Translations under genes and position numbers: made by a program | Origin: Amphibalanus amphitrite | Taxonomy: Eukaryota > Arthropoda > Thecostraca > Balanomorpha > Balanidae | NCBI RefSeq assembly: GCF_019059575.1 | Contig: NW_024881501.1 | Coordinates: 1 to 64,000 of the forward strand | Length of the DNA stretch: 64,000 nt | Direction: 5' to 3' | Notes under the pieces: model-generated | What the model saw: the letters and a program-made list of their open reading frames with translations, nothing else | Database searches by the model: none | What the model was told of the DNA's origin: nothing | Shown: in pieces, positions 45,112-56,685 of the stretch | Numbering within the stretch: position 1 is the stretch's first letter | Layout of the letters: every line of letters begins with the position of its first letter

Positions 45112-45344
45112 GTATAGCTGAGTGAACAGAGCTGGTGCAGCTTTAAATGTGCCACCCGCGAACCAATGCTGTCCGTTGGCGAGCTGCATTAGGCCCCAGT
45201 CACTGTTGAATATCAGCATCCGCTTGCCTTGGTAGCCGTCATCCTCTGCACTATCATACAGGAGGAAGCGCTCTGGTGGCTGATCGGGTTTTGGTTTCGT
45301 CAGACGGTCTTCGTTGGCGATCCCGAGCATGGTATATATCACAG

Positions 45345-45620
45345 TGTATATAAATACAGTGGCGGCAAATGCGCTTGGTCACGTGACCAAATCTGCACGT
45401 GCGGTTGTGGCGAGGGCACTTCCCGAAACTCTGGTGCCAACGGCCTCGCGGCGCCCATAGAGAATACATGGGACCTTTTCTTTTCAGACCTATCGTGTCT
45501 AAACCAAGCCATTTAGTGCAAGGATACGACTGGTTTGAGATTCAGTCGTCTTTTGGCTATAAGTCGGCATAAGAAACGTATTTTTATCGGCAAAATTCGC
45601 TAAATACCAGGTGGTTTTCC
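45345..45620. other. Upstream of the MULE exon; no recognised exon
   Basis: The MULE frame stops within ~40 bp upstream of 45,342. I could not find a FLYWCH or other N-terminal exon. Confidence 0.35.
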
Positions 45621-45699
45621 GATACCCTGCACGCCTCCTAACCCCCGGCGGCCGACCGGAGGAGTCAGCAGCGCTCCACTTACGACTTTTGGCGATAGC

Positions 45700-46620
45700 T
45701 CAAAACACCTTACAGCTAGAGGGCTGCTATTTGGCACACCTTATCTTTGCTTCCATACGCATCTTTGGAAACCAACTGCATTTCCGTCTCAGGTCAGATC
45801 ACTGGCTTATGACGTCACACGTGAACCTCTGCAATAGTCCCAAAATACCGAAACTTCGCAATCCCCTCCGTGCCAGAGGAACTGTCACAGCGAGATGATA
45901 CTTACAGGACCTAGTATCCTCTAGAAGTCTCAAAACTTGTATATCTCGGATTTCTCCTAGAGGTCACATGAGGTCAGGCCGATCGCGTGACGTCACCATT
46001 ACAAGTCAATGGGGAAAATATGGAAACTCTAATTTTGACGCCGAGAATGATCTAAACCTAGCTAAAGCACATGGAATCGCAATTTCATGCACTTCTTGCA
46101 ATGCCCGATGCTTCACTTTTGCATCTTTAACTTAGCGTGACGTCATAGGTCATAAGTTTTTTCAATAACTCCTGATAAAATTGAACTGGCAAGTCGGAAA
46201 AGTCGCCAATGGACTCGGGAAGACCTATCGAATCGAATGATATACGATATAACCTCCTCCGACCAACTTCGTGACCTGAGTGCCTCTGACCTGACTTTGA
46301 CCCGATGTGAACACCTTATGTTGACCCCACCTAAATAAAAGTGTACCATTTGACGAACCGGAGCATGACAAACATGATGGTACTAAAATCGCGACTCTGC
46401 GCCGTTTTTTGGCAAAGTTATTTCTCAAAACCCGAAATCGTATTTTGGCCCTCGGGGCACTTGACCTGACCCTCAGAGGCCACCAGTTGACCTGAGACTT
46501 TTAAACCGTGCATCAATCGCTGTGTCCCCGGTCCCGTAACGGCACACATGCTTGCTTGTTTTTCCCGCGAGGCTAGCTCAATTAGGGCGAGGGAGTCGTA
46601 CCCGCCCACTCGCGCGGCCG
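45700..46620 (-). mobile_element. TTAA-type MITE, family F6, uninterrupted copy
   Basis: Reverse complement of the blocks at 37.65-38.34 and 40.65-40.80 kb, with no mariner and no F4 element between them. It therefore shows the pre-insertion state. It contains TGACGTCA (46,138-46,145 region) and many TGACCT words. The ends are decayed. Confidence 0.65.
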
Positions 46621-46629
46621 GGGCGTAGG

Positions 46630-47849
46630 TATGTAAAAAAAAACTAATAAGTCTGGTGATGAGTGATGCAAGATTCTTACAGATAATGGTTGATGAAGGT
46701 AGGGTATAAGTTATTAAAGATAAGTGAAACAAATTTGCAGCCCTCAGTAGCCTTGATTCATGCATTAAGAGTTATAGAAGTTAGAACAACTGTAAGCTGC
46801 AGGCTCAGCTCTTCAGTTTCTACCTATGCCTTCAAACACAATAAACTCAATGGAAGAGTAATAATAGTTTAATTGTATTTTTTGATGCTATTCGAGTTTC
46901 AATGGTAACTATGTCACCGATAATTCAATATTATTTGCACGGTATCATTTACTACCACACGTCTAAATATTTAGTATCTAAAATAATGCAGTAAAATAAG
47001 CTGCGCCACATCTGTCGACAAAATCTGGTGCCAACTCAAGGTCAAACGGAAAATGTGGTCACGTGACCAATGTCCGGCAGCTGTATGTATATATGTTACG
47101 GCCCGTTTGAAAACCCGGCCCGTATTAATGCTGCCTGGCCCGCATTAACTGACCGGAGACCTGGCCCGTATTAATACGGGCCGGTCAGCATTAATGCGGG
47201 CCGCCTTGCCGGTCGGTATTAATGCGGCCGATTTAGGTGGGCAGTATTAATGCTGCCCACCTTTTATTTCAAAACTTATCCGTCTGCTGCAAAATCAATT
47301 ACATTAGCATGTCTTTATAGACGGCGGCTTACTGATAAAAGTTGAACGCCATGTGTAAATATTCGCCAACCCCGCCTCGAACCCACAACCATTCGATTAC
47401 AAGACCGGAACAGTACCCCGAGACTAGCGAACAGATCGAAAGGCAGTGAATTGGGCAAGCAGTTCAAACTAGTGCTCGGCAATGATATGGAACAAAACGT
47501 GCTCGAGAAAATAGATGCTATTATACGTGATTAAAATAGTTCAAAATACCATTTAGAGAAAACAAACGAGGGTTTATCATAATTTTGTGGAGACAACCAG
47601 CAATATTCATCTAGACGTTGCCCAGGGTAATAAAAGCAGGTCTAACACATCGCCCAAGGTCACCTCAGGGAGTGCCGACACCGCCGCGCGCCCATTTCTT
47701 CCATTACCGCTGGAGGACCGACAGTGAGTATCAGCGTATCACGCATCTGTTTCATTATCTGATCTTAATAGCTAGTGATCATAAAGAGTATGGCAACTTC
47801 ATTTTGAAAATGTCATAATTCGAGGACTTTAGCACTGATTTCCTACGGA
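46630..47849. other. No recognisable gene; contains a palindrome cluster
   Basis: AT-rich apart from the ATTAAT palindrome cluster at 47,104-47,262 (listed separately). The open frame at 47,618-47,818 has no motif. Confidence 0.4.
47104..47262. repeat. Cluster of GC-armed palindromes around ATTAAT cores
   Basis: Includes a perfect 20-bp palindrome GGCCCGTATTAATACGGGCC (47,163-47,182) and a 26-bp near-palindrome (47,236-47,261) with one mismatched pair. Five ATTAAT cores plus one ATTAAC recur at about 20-28-bp spacing, each with GC-rich complementary arms. Confidence 0.8.
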
Positions 47850-48186
47850 CCCTCGCACTTATAGGGGGGGGGGGCGTCGAACGGACCCCCCCCTCGTTTT
47901 TTGCGAATAACTCGCGTAAAAAACGGCCGATCGCGACGAAACTTTCAGTACCCTCGAGTTATTCAATTTTACACCTGCTCTAGAATTTCATGACCCTGAC
48001 CCAAATGACCTTTGACCTGTGACCTGATCCTCGAGACCATGTTTGGCCGGAATCGGAATTCAGCGTATGTTGGCTCATATTATCTGCGTGTTTCTAGTCT
48101 TGTTGTGGTTTTAAACACTGGAACATGTAAAATGATGTTGTACCAATGCATTATGGTGGGTGTCAAGGTCACGTGAGGTCAGGTCA

Positions 48187-48199
48187 AGGTCATTGACCT
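48187..48199. promoter_or_regulatory. Perfect IR1 palindrome AGGTCATTGACCT
   Basis: The counterpart in F4 copy 2 of the IR1 at 40,283-40,295 in copy 1, so the site is kept in both copies. Confidence 0.5.
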
Positions 48200-48480
48200 T
48201 TGATGACCTTGGTTCACTTTTTCGAGTTTTACATGTTTCTAGGGTAGTTTTTTAGCTGATTTCGAATTTGGCACTCATTTGGCCGTTTACGAGGTAGTTT
48301 TGGTGCGTTCGTAACGTGTTACGAAGCTGTCCACTGGTATAATAACCACTGGTTTGCTGACTACCTTCAAAATCACAAACATCAGGTAGAAATTGTGACG
48401 AAGGATGGTACCAAGATTATGTCGCGATCGCTACCAAATACCACCGGTGTATACCAACGCGGTTCTTAGAAAACGAGCTC

Positions 48481-49003
48481 GCCGTAGTCTTCGACTGGTT
48501 CGCCCATAATTCACTGAAATTGAATTCATCGAAGACGCAAGTAATCGTGTTTGGTACCAGGGCGATGCTGAGAGACCTCCCCACTGTGTCTGTCCGAGTA
48601 GGAAACGATGTTGTCAGCGAGCGCCGCGAGGTTAAAAACCTAGGAGTCCGAGTGTACATGGATAGATATCTTACGTTTAGCGACCATATCGACCACGTTG
48701 TGAGGAAATGTACCGGCACTTTGATTGCACTTGTCCACCTGAGCCACGGCATTCCCGTCTCACTGATGAAACAAATTGTTGTCGCATTAGTTCTGTCAAT
48801 GATCAGGTACTGCATATCGATTTATGGTACGTGCGGAGCCACACAACTCCACCGCATACAAAAACTGATCAATTTTTGTGCCAGAGTCATTAGCCGCAAA
48901 AGCAAATATGATCACATTAGTCAAGAGGTACGTCGTCTCGGACTAATGACCGCACAGCAACTTGTCACGCATCACCAGATGTGTCTGATACGCCGCATAC
49001 TTG
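48481..49003 (+). pseudogene. LINE reverse transcriptase C-terminal part, upstream piece
   Basis: Reads DWFAHNSLKLNSSKTQVIVF, the block that follows YADD in CR1-like enzymes, then LGVRVYMDRYLTFSDHIDHV and INFCARVISRKSKYDHISQ. It ends with CLIRRIL at the LTR insertion point. The catalytic YADD segment is missing through deletion. Confidence 0.8.
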
Positions 49004-52000
49004 TGTAGCGGGGTTTCGCGGCGTTGCGGGGCTAACCGGGCAGTGTCTTTCGATAGAGAGCAAGAGAGAGCTCCGTCGGTGCGCTCCTAGAAGCCCTTCT
49101 CCGTGTCCAGCCCTCGCGAACCCGTTCCGACTCTGACTCTATCTTTCCGGGGCGATCAATCATCGGAAACACATCTGTAGCGGGGTTTCGCGGCGTTGCG
49201 GGGCTAACCGGGCAGTGTCTTCTGGTAGAGATAGAGAGCAAGAGAAAGCTCCGTCGGTGCGCTCCTAGAAGCCCTTCTCCGTGTCCAGCCCTCGCGAACC
49301 CGTTCCGACTCTGACTCTATCTTTCCGGGGCGATCAATCATCGGAAACACATAGGCCAGGGTTAAGGAATGGGAGGAGAGATAAATAATAACCCATTATC
49401 CTTGATCACGTTGAAATAAGAACTCAACTCTACATAACCCAAGGTCCCACTCTCAGACAACAGCGCCCTTCCTAGCTTGAGGGTCATCTCCCACCAGATA
49501 TATGTATCAATCATTCGTCCATTTATCCATCCTCTTACAACCCTGTCATTCGTCCACTTATACCTCGTAATTTACCAGAGTTGACCATCTCCGGTCCCTC
49601 CCCTTTTTCCTAACTTCCCCCGGTGGTGCTAAGGCGTGCGCAAGTCGTTATTGAGTCATTGGCCTTAAATTTCATTAACCGTTATCCCTTCATAACCACA
49701 ATGCTCCGTACATCAGACAAACGCTTCATAATGCTCACGCTACACGAATAGAATATACGAACCACCACAGATTTCGGCACTCCGCCCTTGAATTACGCGA
49801 CTTATAGCGGGTCCAAGACCATGCCGAACTACCTACACACAAATAATAAACACACACGCACGCAGGTTGTTGAGCGAACAATGGACTTACAGCATGGGCC
49901 GGTAAACTTTTGCAACAACGTACGCAGCCCTTGTCTTACTGCCACTCACGTGTGGACCTACCTTCTGCTGCCAGTGGTCAGTCAGCATCTCTAACACACT
50001 CCAGCCCACGGTTCCGGAGCTAGAGCTCGCAGGGCACTCAGTAGCCCGGGCTTTCCGCGGCGGACGTATCTAAAATTTGAAAGCCGGGTTGGGTAACTAA
50101 AGTCCGTCCGTGATACTAATGACCGCATCTCGCACCAGCCATAGTTCAGGGTTTCCGGGCCAACCCGACGACCTAAAAAGGGTTAGCTCTCGTCGGCTAA
50201 CTACAAAGACGACACGCGTCTTCCACGCACGCAGGTCCACTCGGGGACATCCTGCACTCAACACACATCGTCGACTACCAACACATAGGTGTCCAAAGCC
50301 CTATCTATCCGTGGCTGGTAGTTAAGCTGTCGTCACAGACCTATTCGAAAGGACCAGAGCATGGCCGGAGCTACTCGACTGACTGCGGGTGGCCAGCACC
50401 GTCTGACTGCGATCACCCGACTCGAATGCTCGGTATCTAATGTTCACCCCCGTCTTGCGGCATTATACGTTCCTTCGCGGGGCATTACTCTTCCGGCGGC
50501 ATACGATTCCCTCGCTAAGACGCCCGGGGTCCTAACCACCTCCGAAACTATCTATGTCGCTCTTCAAATGACGTCCCGCGCCGACCACTTGAGGGACCGA
50601 TAGCGGGCCTACCTATCTTTTTGAAACCGGGCTGGGTAACTAAGGTCCATCCGTGATACTGATGACCGCATCTCGCTCCAGTCATAGTTCAGGGCTTCCG
50701 GGCCAGCCCGGCAGCCTAAAATCTGCCCAGCCTCCGAGGCTGTTAATCCGAGACGGAACACCGTCATCTCGCGGCGGCCCACCCGCCGATACACATCCCA
50801 GGCGACGGCCCACGTGACCTTAATTATCACCCAGGCCTACCCTGGGCCGGAACAATCGGGCCACTGGTCCCGTGTCCCGCTAACCAGAGGTTAGACAGAC
50901 TACAGCCCGTCGTCCCCTCCGAGCCAGGACCCGAGGCTGACCGGGTAACATTTCTTGAGACCCTCCTCGGCGGTCTGCGCCCGACTCGCCTTCATCCTCA
51001 CGTTTAATTTCGCGACTTATTGCACGTATCCAGGGCTTACTCAAGCGAGGCCTACTATTAAGTGGGGTCTATCCGAGCTGAACTTCATTCAGTAAATCCG
51101 ACTCATCTGCGTGTACAGTCTTTTGCCCTTTCACTCGCGTCTCATCTCCCTCCTAACCCATAGCCGCGTCGGTGGATTCTCCACGCACAGGGGCGTAACG
51201 TGCATCATCTATCTCCCCGGTTCCATCCCTTGCAGTGTCCATGTAGAATAAAATTACATATATTTCGTGTGCAACAAGGTCTAGTGTGTTGCTTGTGTGC
51301 GGACCGTTGGTAAATTGATTAGTGGAGTGCCAGGAAATCCGCTGGCAAGGGCACTTAGGAGTCAACCGGAGAAGCTCCAGTATCGGTTAGGTCAGGGAGG
51401 TCCTGTGTGTATTGTGTGTAATCGCTATTGTTTGGACCGTGGGATAATTTGGGGAGGATGGAGTGCCAGGAAATCCGCTGGCAAGGGCACTCAGGAGTCA
51501 ACCGGAGGAGCTCCAGTATCGGCTAGGCTAGGGTGGTCCGGTGTGTGTTGTGTATAATCGCTATGGTTGGACCGTGGGATAATTTGGGGAGGATGGAGTG
51601 CCAGGAAATCCACTGGCAAGGGCACTTAGGAGTCAACCGGAGAAGCTCCAGTATCGGTTAGGCTAGGGAGGTCCTGTGTGTGTTGTGTGTAATCGCTATT
51701 GTTTGGACCGTGGGATAATTTGGGGAGGATGGAGTGCCAGGAAATCCACTGGCAAGGGCACTTAGGAGTCAACTGGAGAAGTTCCAGTATCGGTTAGGCT
51801 AGGGAGGTCCTGTGTGTGTTGTGTGTAATCGCTATTGTTTGGACCGTGGGATAATTTGGGGAGGATGGAGTGCCAGGAAATCCACTGGCAAGGGCACTTA
51901 GGAGTCAACCGGAGAAGCTCCAGTATCGGTTAGGCTAGGGAGGTCCTGTGTGTGTTGTGTGTAATCGCTATTGTTTGGACCGTGGGATAATTGGGGAGGA

Positions 52001-54156
52001 TGGAGTGCCAGGAAATCCACTGGCAAGGGCACTTAGGAGTCAACCGGAGAAGCTCCAGTATCGGTTAGGCTAGGGAGGTCCTGTGTGTGTTGTGTGTAAT
52101 CGCTATTGTTTGGACCGTGGGATAATTTGGGGAGGATGGAGTGCCAGGAAATCCACTGGCAAGGGCACTTAGGAGTCAACCGGAGAAGCTCCAGTATCGG
52201 TTAGGTCAGGGAGGTCCTGTGTGTATTGTGTGTAATCGCTATTGTTTGGACCGTGGGATAATTTGGGGAGGATGGAGTGCCAGGAAATCCACTGGCAAGG
52301 GCGCTTGGGAGTCAACCGGAGGAGCTCCAGTATCGGTTGGGCTAGGGAGGTCCTGTATGTGTTGTGTATAATCGCTTTGTGCACTGTGTAAAATCAACAG
52401 ATAAAGAGAACTGATCGTTGTAAATTACTCTGGCCAGACACCTTGGAAACGACCTCTTTTCTGACTGTTGGTTAGCATATGGCCTTTTATGCTCCATCCT
52501 CCGATCCCTGCCCCTTCAGCACTACTCACAATCGTATTTCAATATTTACAAGTCCCATTTATTTACATACTCCGACGCAACACCTTAAATTCCCTTGCAC
52601 GTCAAATTTAAAGGAAAGATTCTGGGCCCAGGCCGCCCATCAACTGAGCCCCACAAGCCGCGCGGTGCGGTACACAGTCGCCCGTCCCTTTCCAGACTCC
52701 CCACGGTGTATAATCCCCTCCGTCCGCCTTAATCACCACGGGGCGCCGGACGAGGGTCCACGTCGGCACGCGTCTCGCACCACGCGCACAGTTACATAAT
52801 TGACCGAAATCGAATTGTGAACCTAACCCGCCTAGACTAAAAGTCCCAAGAATAGATTTAACTACCTGAACTGAATGGCCTAAAATATTGCGGACGACAC
52901 CTAAAAAAAAGGGGAATATAATGTGGCTCACATAGCAGTAACGAGGGGGGGGGGGTACTTGAAGGATTTAGGGACCAGGTGCGCACCCGTGTTCACCGCG
53001 TGACCTTACTTGAGATGGAGTCGCTGACATGATGGCCGTGTCCGTCCAGCGCCCGGCCCGGCGGCCAGAGCCGCCGCCGGCGCCGTGACGCCAGCCGCTG
53101 GTGTCTCGTGGGCTGTCCGCGATGTCAGATGTCGGCCGAGAGCGAAGAGCGGCGTCGAATGCCTCGTCCGAGGGAGTGCCAGAGAGGGCGTTCCAGTTCC
53201 GTTTCATCAACTTATACTTTTGATGACGTCATACTTCAGAGGGCCGGGCAGCATCTCCTTGTCCAATCTTCGTCCTCCATTCCCAGAAAGCGCGTTTGGC
53301 TCCGCCTTCAAACGTTCGTGATTTGCTGAAGTTCAGCACCCCCGGCCATGGCAGTCACACCCTTTCACGCAGCGGTCGGGTGGAATTCGCCGCCGGCGAT
53401 CACGGCGTCTGGGGCGCCAGGTGGCGGGGCTGGCCCTCCGCTCCCCCTTGTTTTGAAGTCAGCTCCGGCCAGATGTCCTATATTTTGTCGTTGGCGACCG
53501 AGTTCCATTTCATCCTGTTTTCGTACAAACTGGGTCGGTCCCCGCTCCCCTTTCTTGTTTTGGTTCAAATCAGGGCCGGTCTGCGCTCCCCTCTCCTTGT
53601 TCTCTGGCGGGGTGCCTAGCGTGGGACAGAGTCTTGTTTTCCAAAGGTTCAACTGATAAATGACTCGCCACTGGCAGGTGGTGTGCTCCGGCATGCTATT
53701 TGTCGACTTCAGATCCTGGTTCTCACGAATTGGGGGTGGTAGTCCACAGCGGAGCCTTGTTGTCAAAGCCGGCTGCACCCCTTGTGTACGCCGGTCTGCG
53801 ACGCAGATAGGTATCGCCGCCGATTTAGCCGACTGACCGTGTCCGTGCGGTGCGCGCAGATGGTTTTGAGGCCGACGGTCAGGGGGTCAAATGACTTTGT
53901 TTGCGTGCACAGCCGGCTCTCCATTCATCGGACGACATGGCTGATCGGCATCCGCGTTCCCGGTCCCAGCCTCTGCCCATTTTCGTCCGAGTCGGGTGCA
54001 GCTGCTGTTTTTGGGCCGGCCTGAGTGCGCCGGCGCCCGGCTACCCCGGCGCGCGGTCGGCCGTCCTGCGATCTGGTCAATGATTGCACTTTTGCTTGTG
54101 GCACGGCTTGCTATTCCGCATGAAAGATGAAAAAAATGTAGCGCATCTGCGTTACA
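49004..54156 (-). repeat. LTR copy 1 (3' LTR in element orientation), 5153 bp
   Basis: Contains a 172-bp direct duplication at its left end (49,004-49,175 and 49,176-~49,352). An ~88-bp segment is repeated at ~50,092-50,180 and 50,632-50,720. There are eight 136-bp tandem units at 51,327-52,378 and an 11-G run at 52,945-52,955. Open frames up to 137 codons (53,365-53,778, minus) are shared by both LTRs, but I recognise no family. Confidence 0.88.
51327..52378. repeat. 136-bp tandem array, 8 units (LTR copy 1)
   Basis: Units start with GTGCCAGGAAATCC at 51,327, 51,463, 51,598, 51,734, 51,870, 52,005, 52,141 and 52,277 (steps of 135-136). The unit length is not a multiple of three, so protein coding is unlikely. 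Each unit contains CCAGGAAATCCACTGG, an imperfect palindrome. Confidence 0.92.
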
Positions 54157-56685
54157 TTTTCAGACCTCTTTTTATAGTCGCGCCCCGCGACTAAACGTTT
54201 GAGAGCTCGCTTCTGCCGTGCTATTTGGTGCCGTTTCGTCGTGTTTCTTGGTGACTTCTTTGACGAGAGCGGGTGGCCGTCTTCTAATGGATTGGTAGCT
54301 ATTTCAACAGGAGTGTTCGGTTGGGGAGGATGGTATAATACGAGCTTGGATGATTAGGACATAAGGAGTGCGGTTTTTTTGTGTCATTGCACAGTATTTC
54401 AGGCCATCCTTACATTTCCAGAATTAAAAACATTCACGTACTATCCCGTTAAACACCACCAACTACACCTTAAATAATTTGCGCGCAAAACAATTGAAAT
54501 TGATTGAAACCATTGAAATAATTAAGACATGACAATACAAAAATAACATTGGTACATTTGGTGACTATAATTCAGATCAAATTAGCGATAACATACCGGT
54601 GCAGATTGTGGTATGCTAAAGAAGTGAGCCCGGCACCTGATGGTGGCTCCATCAGCCACGACAGCTCCGGTCCGGGATGGCCGCGATGACGGACTGGCGG
54701 TCGTCCGCGATTTGGTCTCGAACCGGCCGGCTGCTGCTGTAGTCGTGTCCCAGTTCCGGATTTCCCCAGTCTCGTAGTTGTAGTCGTAGTCCTCGCCGAC
54801 CATCGATGTCGTACACAGCTGCCCCGGTGAGCTGTCAGGGCTGGCTATGATCGGCCCAGAACTCGTCGCCTGTGGCTGAGCCTGGGTTGAACGTGGCTCT
54901 AGCGCACCACCGAGCTGTTTCTGTTGGTCTGGTGGACGCAGAGGCTGCGCTCTGGTGTAGACTGCCGATGATGGTTTGGCTGTCACATCCAGCGGCAGAC
55001 GTGGCTACTGGCTACACTGCAGCCTTTCCGATGATTTGCGGCTGTTGTTGTAGATGGGCCACAGCTTCTGGTCGCCGCCGGCATCCCAGTTGGTCTGGTA
55101 GTCACGGGAGAGGTAGCCGACCTTGACTGCCGATGCTGGAACGGATGCAGTCGGTGTTGTTGTCCTTGCTGTCTGCTCTACGGTTATTTGGCTGAGATGA
55201 TGACTTGAGCCCTTCGTTCTGACTTGCAGCACATCTCATGAGTCGGTCTCCAAGCCTGGGAAGTGGGAAGTGGGAGCCGCTTGCATTTGATGGAAGGGCA
55301 GATTACCACCTTCCAGTGCAACGGGCGGCCAGAAATCGGCTCTCAGGCTGGTCCGGTCCATTACCGCTGTTCATTGTGGTCCGTGGTCGAATCTGGCGAC
55401 ATTCAAATCTGCCCGAACGGTTGTGCCAATGACGTTCCATGGTTGTAGTTGTCGTCACCATTACTCCGGTTGCTGTCTGATTTTGTCGTCATAGACGTGC
55501 GATGGTAGCTGCCAACAACATTGTAGTTTTGGTTCTATTCGTGTCTCCCTCTCCGTCTTCCGGTCTTCTGTTGTTATTTATTTCAGGCGTTGTCTTCATT
55601 TTGAGTCTCCTTTGGTACTGGTTGTCAGCATCAGCCAGTCTGCTGTTGATGACTAGCATTTTGTGCCGGCGTCTCTCGTCACTCCTTGTTGCGCGCTTGC
55701 TCTCCCTACTTTCGCATTTTGGGGAAGAAAATGCGCGAGATGTCATTAATTTCAAAGCATTTCATCTTTTTCTTCTCAGTTGTTGTTTCCCTTCTGTGGT
55801 TTCAGGTCTGCATTGTAGATCAGTATTAGTGGCATCGTTTTCATCGGTCTCCTTCATTTTGTTTTCTTCCGCCGTCAATCTCCGCTGTGTGCCTTCCTTC
55901 TTTTCACTTTACTGTTCTTCATATTACTTCAATAACAACCTCGATCATCTTCAATCTCTGCCGTCACCTTTTTTCAATATGATGCGTCTTATTTATCATT
56001 CTTGCCTTCTTCAGCCCTGACTTCATTCGACAGCATTCGATACCTTCATAGCGTCGCGCTCAGTCGTATCTTCATTACATATATACATCGGATTCGGCAA
56101 CACACATGACTGCCTGCTTTGTAACGGGGTTTTCCGTCGCGGAAAACGGCTCGTGGACGGTTGCCGGTCTCCTGTCAGTTCTCTCCAGAGGCGGGTCAGT
56201 CCACGGGTCACACATAGGTCACTGCACCTTTTTGGTATAGGATGGGTGCAATCTCTTAAAATTGGGTTAAAATGGCATCGTCGGTGTGATTACTCTAACT
56301 TTGGATCACGGGATTTCACTCAAGGTTAGGGTTCGCTAGATGTGAGCCACATAAATTTATTTAACGATAACTGAAGCAAAAAAAAATACTAAGCCCGCTC
56401 GCCCGTCACTGAAAATTGATTCTCAAGTTACCTATATCACTCCATTCAGATATACACACCCTCCAGCAATCCACGCTTTCTGATTTCAGTCAAATCAATT
56501 TAACCCGAGTAACGCTGCACTGAGTGACCAGCTCCCACTGCATCTAGCTAAGACATACCTTGATGAGCTTTCTCACTCACGCTCGCATTTCCTCTGAAAT
56601 TTTAGCATTGGGTTCGGCAATGCACGTCCGTCCACCGACTTCATGTTTCCTTTGATTGATCCTACCCCACGTTGGGCGCCAAATC
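54157..56685 (-). other. Interior of the LTR element, no recognisable gag/pol
   Basis: On the minus strand the segment 55,232-54,582 is nearly open in two overlapping frames. It is Ser/Thr/Gln/Pro-rich with an acidic-aromatic patch (GEDYDYNYETGEIRNW), which could be a worn gag tail, but there is no CCHC knuckle, protease DTG or RT motif. The plus-strand 172-codon hydrophobic frame (55,502-56,020) is the antisense of low-complexity charged codons and is probably meaningless. A purine-richer stretch just before LTR1 (AAAAAGAGG, minus strand) may be the polypurine tract. Confidence 0.6.
56665..56681 (-). promoter_or_regulatory. Primer-binding site TGGCGCCCAACGTGGGG
   Basis: Lies 4 nt inside LTR2 on the minus strand. 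It starts TGG as required to pair with a tRNA 3' CCA end and has the TGGCGCC form widespread in LTR retrotransposons. It fixes the element orientation. The tRNA was not assigned. Confidence 0.85.

Larger units (their letters stand above)
43403..45342 (-). pseudogene. MULE-type transposase exon, split by a hAT insertion
   Basis: Minus-strand segment 45,342-45,112 reads RMLIFNSDWGLMQLANGQHW, then FAGGTFKAAPALFTQLY. Segment 43,554-43,403 continues LYTLHTYVLGQTFPCVYALL and then VDKTERAVWRKVQELG. With the hAT and one copy of GTATAGCT removed, the two join in frame as FTQLYTLHTYVLG. This is the start of the DDE core of Mutator-like transposases, where the family motif is W[FY]xDG. Here the first catalytic Asp is Gly (FAGG), so the enzyme would be inactive. 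After ADFALK a GTAATT (minus strand, from 43,402) may be a splice donor. No further exon was identified. It may be a domesticated or dead transposase. Confidence 0.75.

Noticed and set aside
51327-52378. CRISPR-like array
   Set aside because: 136-bp units are contiguous with no unique spacers, and the sequence is eukaryotic.
53365-53778. 137-codon minus-strand frame present in both LTRs
   Set aside because: Lies entirely within an LTR, has no recognisable domain, and its identity between LTRs follows from the recent insertion, not from selection.
55502-56020. 172-codon plus-strand hydrophobic frame, possible membrane protein
   Set aside because: Antisense to the transcribed strand of the LTR element and complementary to low-complexity charged codons; no homologue pattern recognised.
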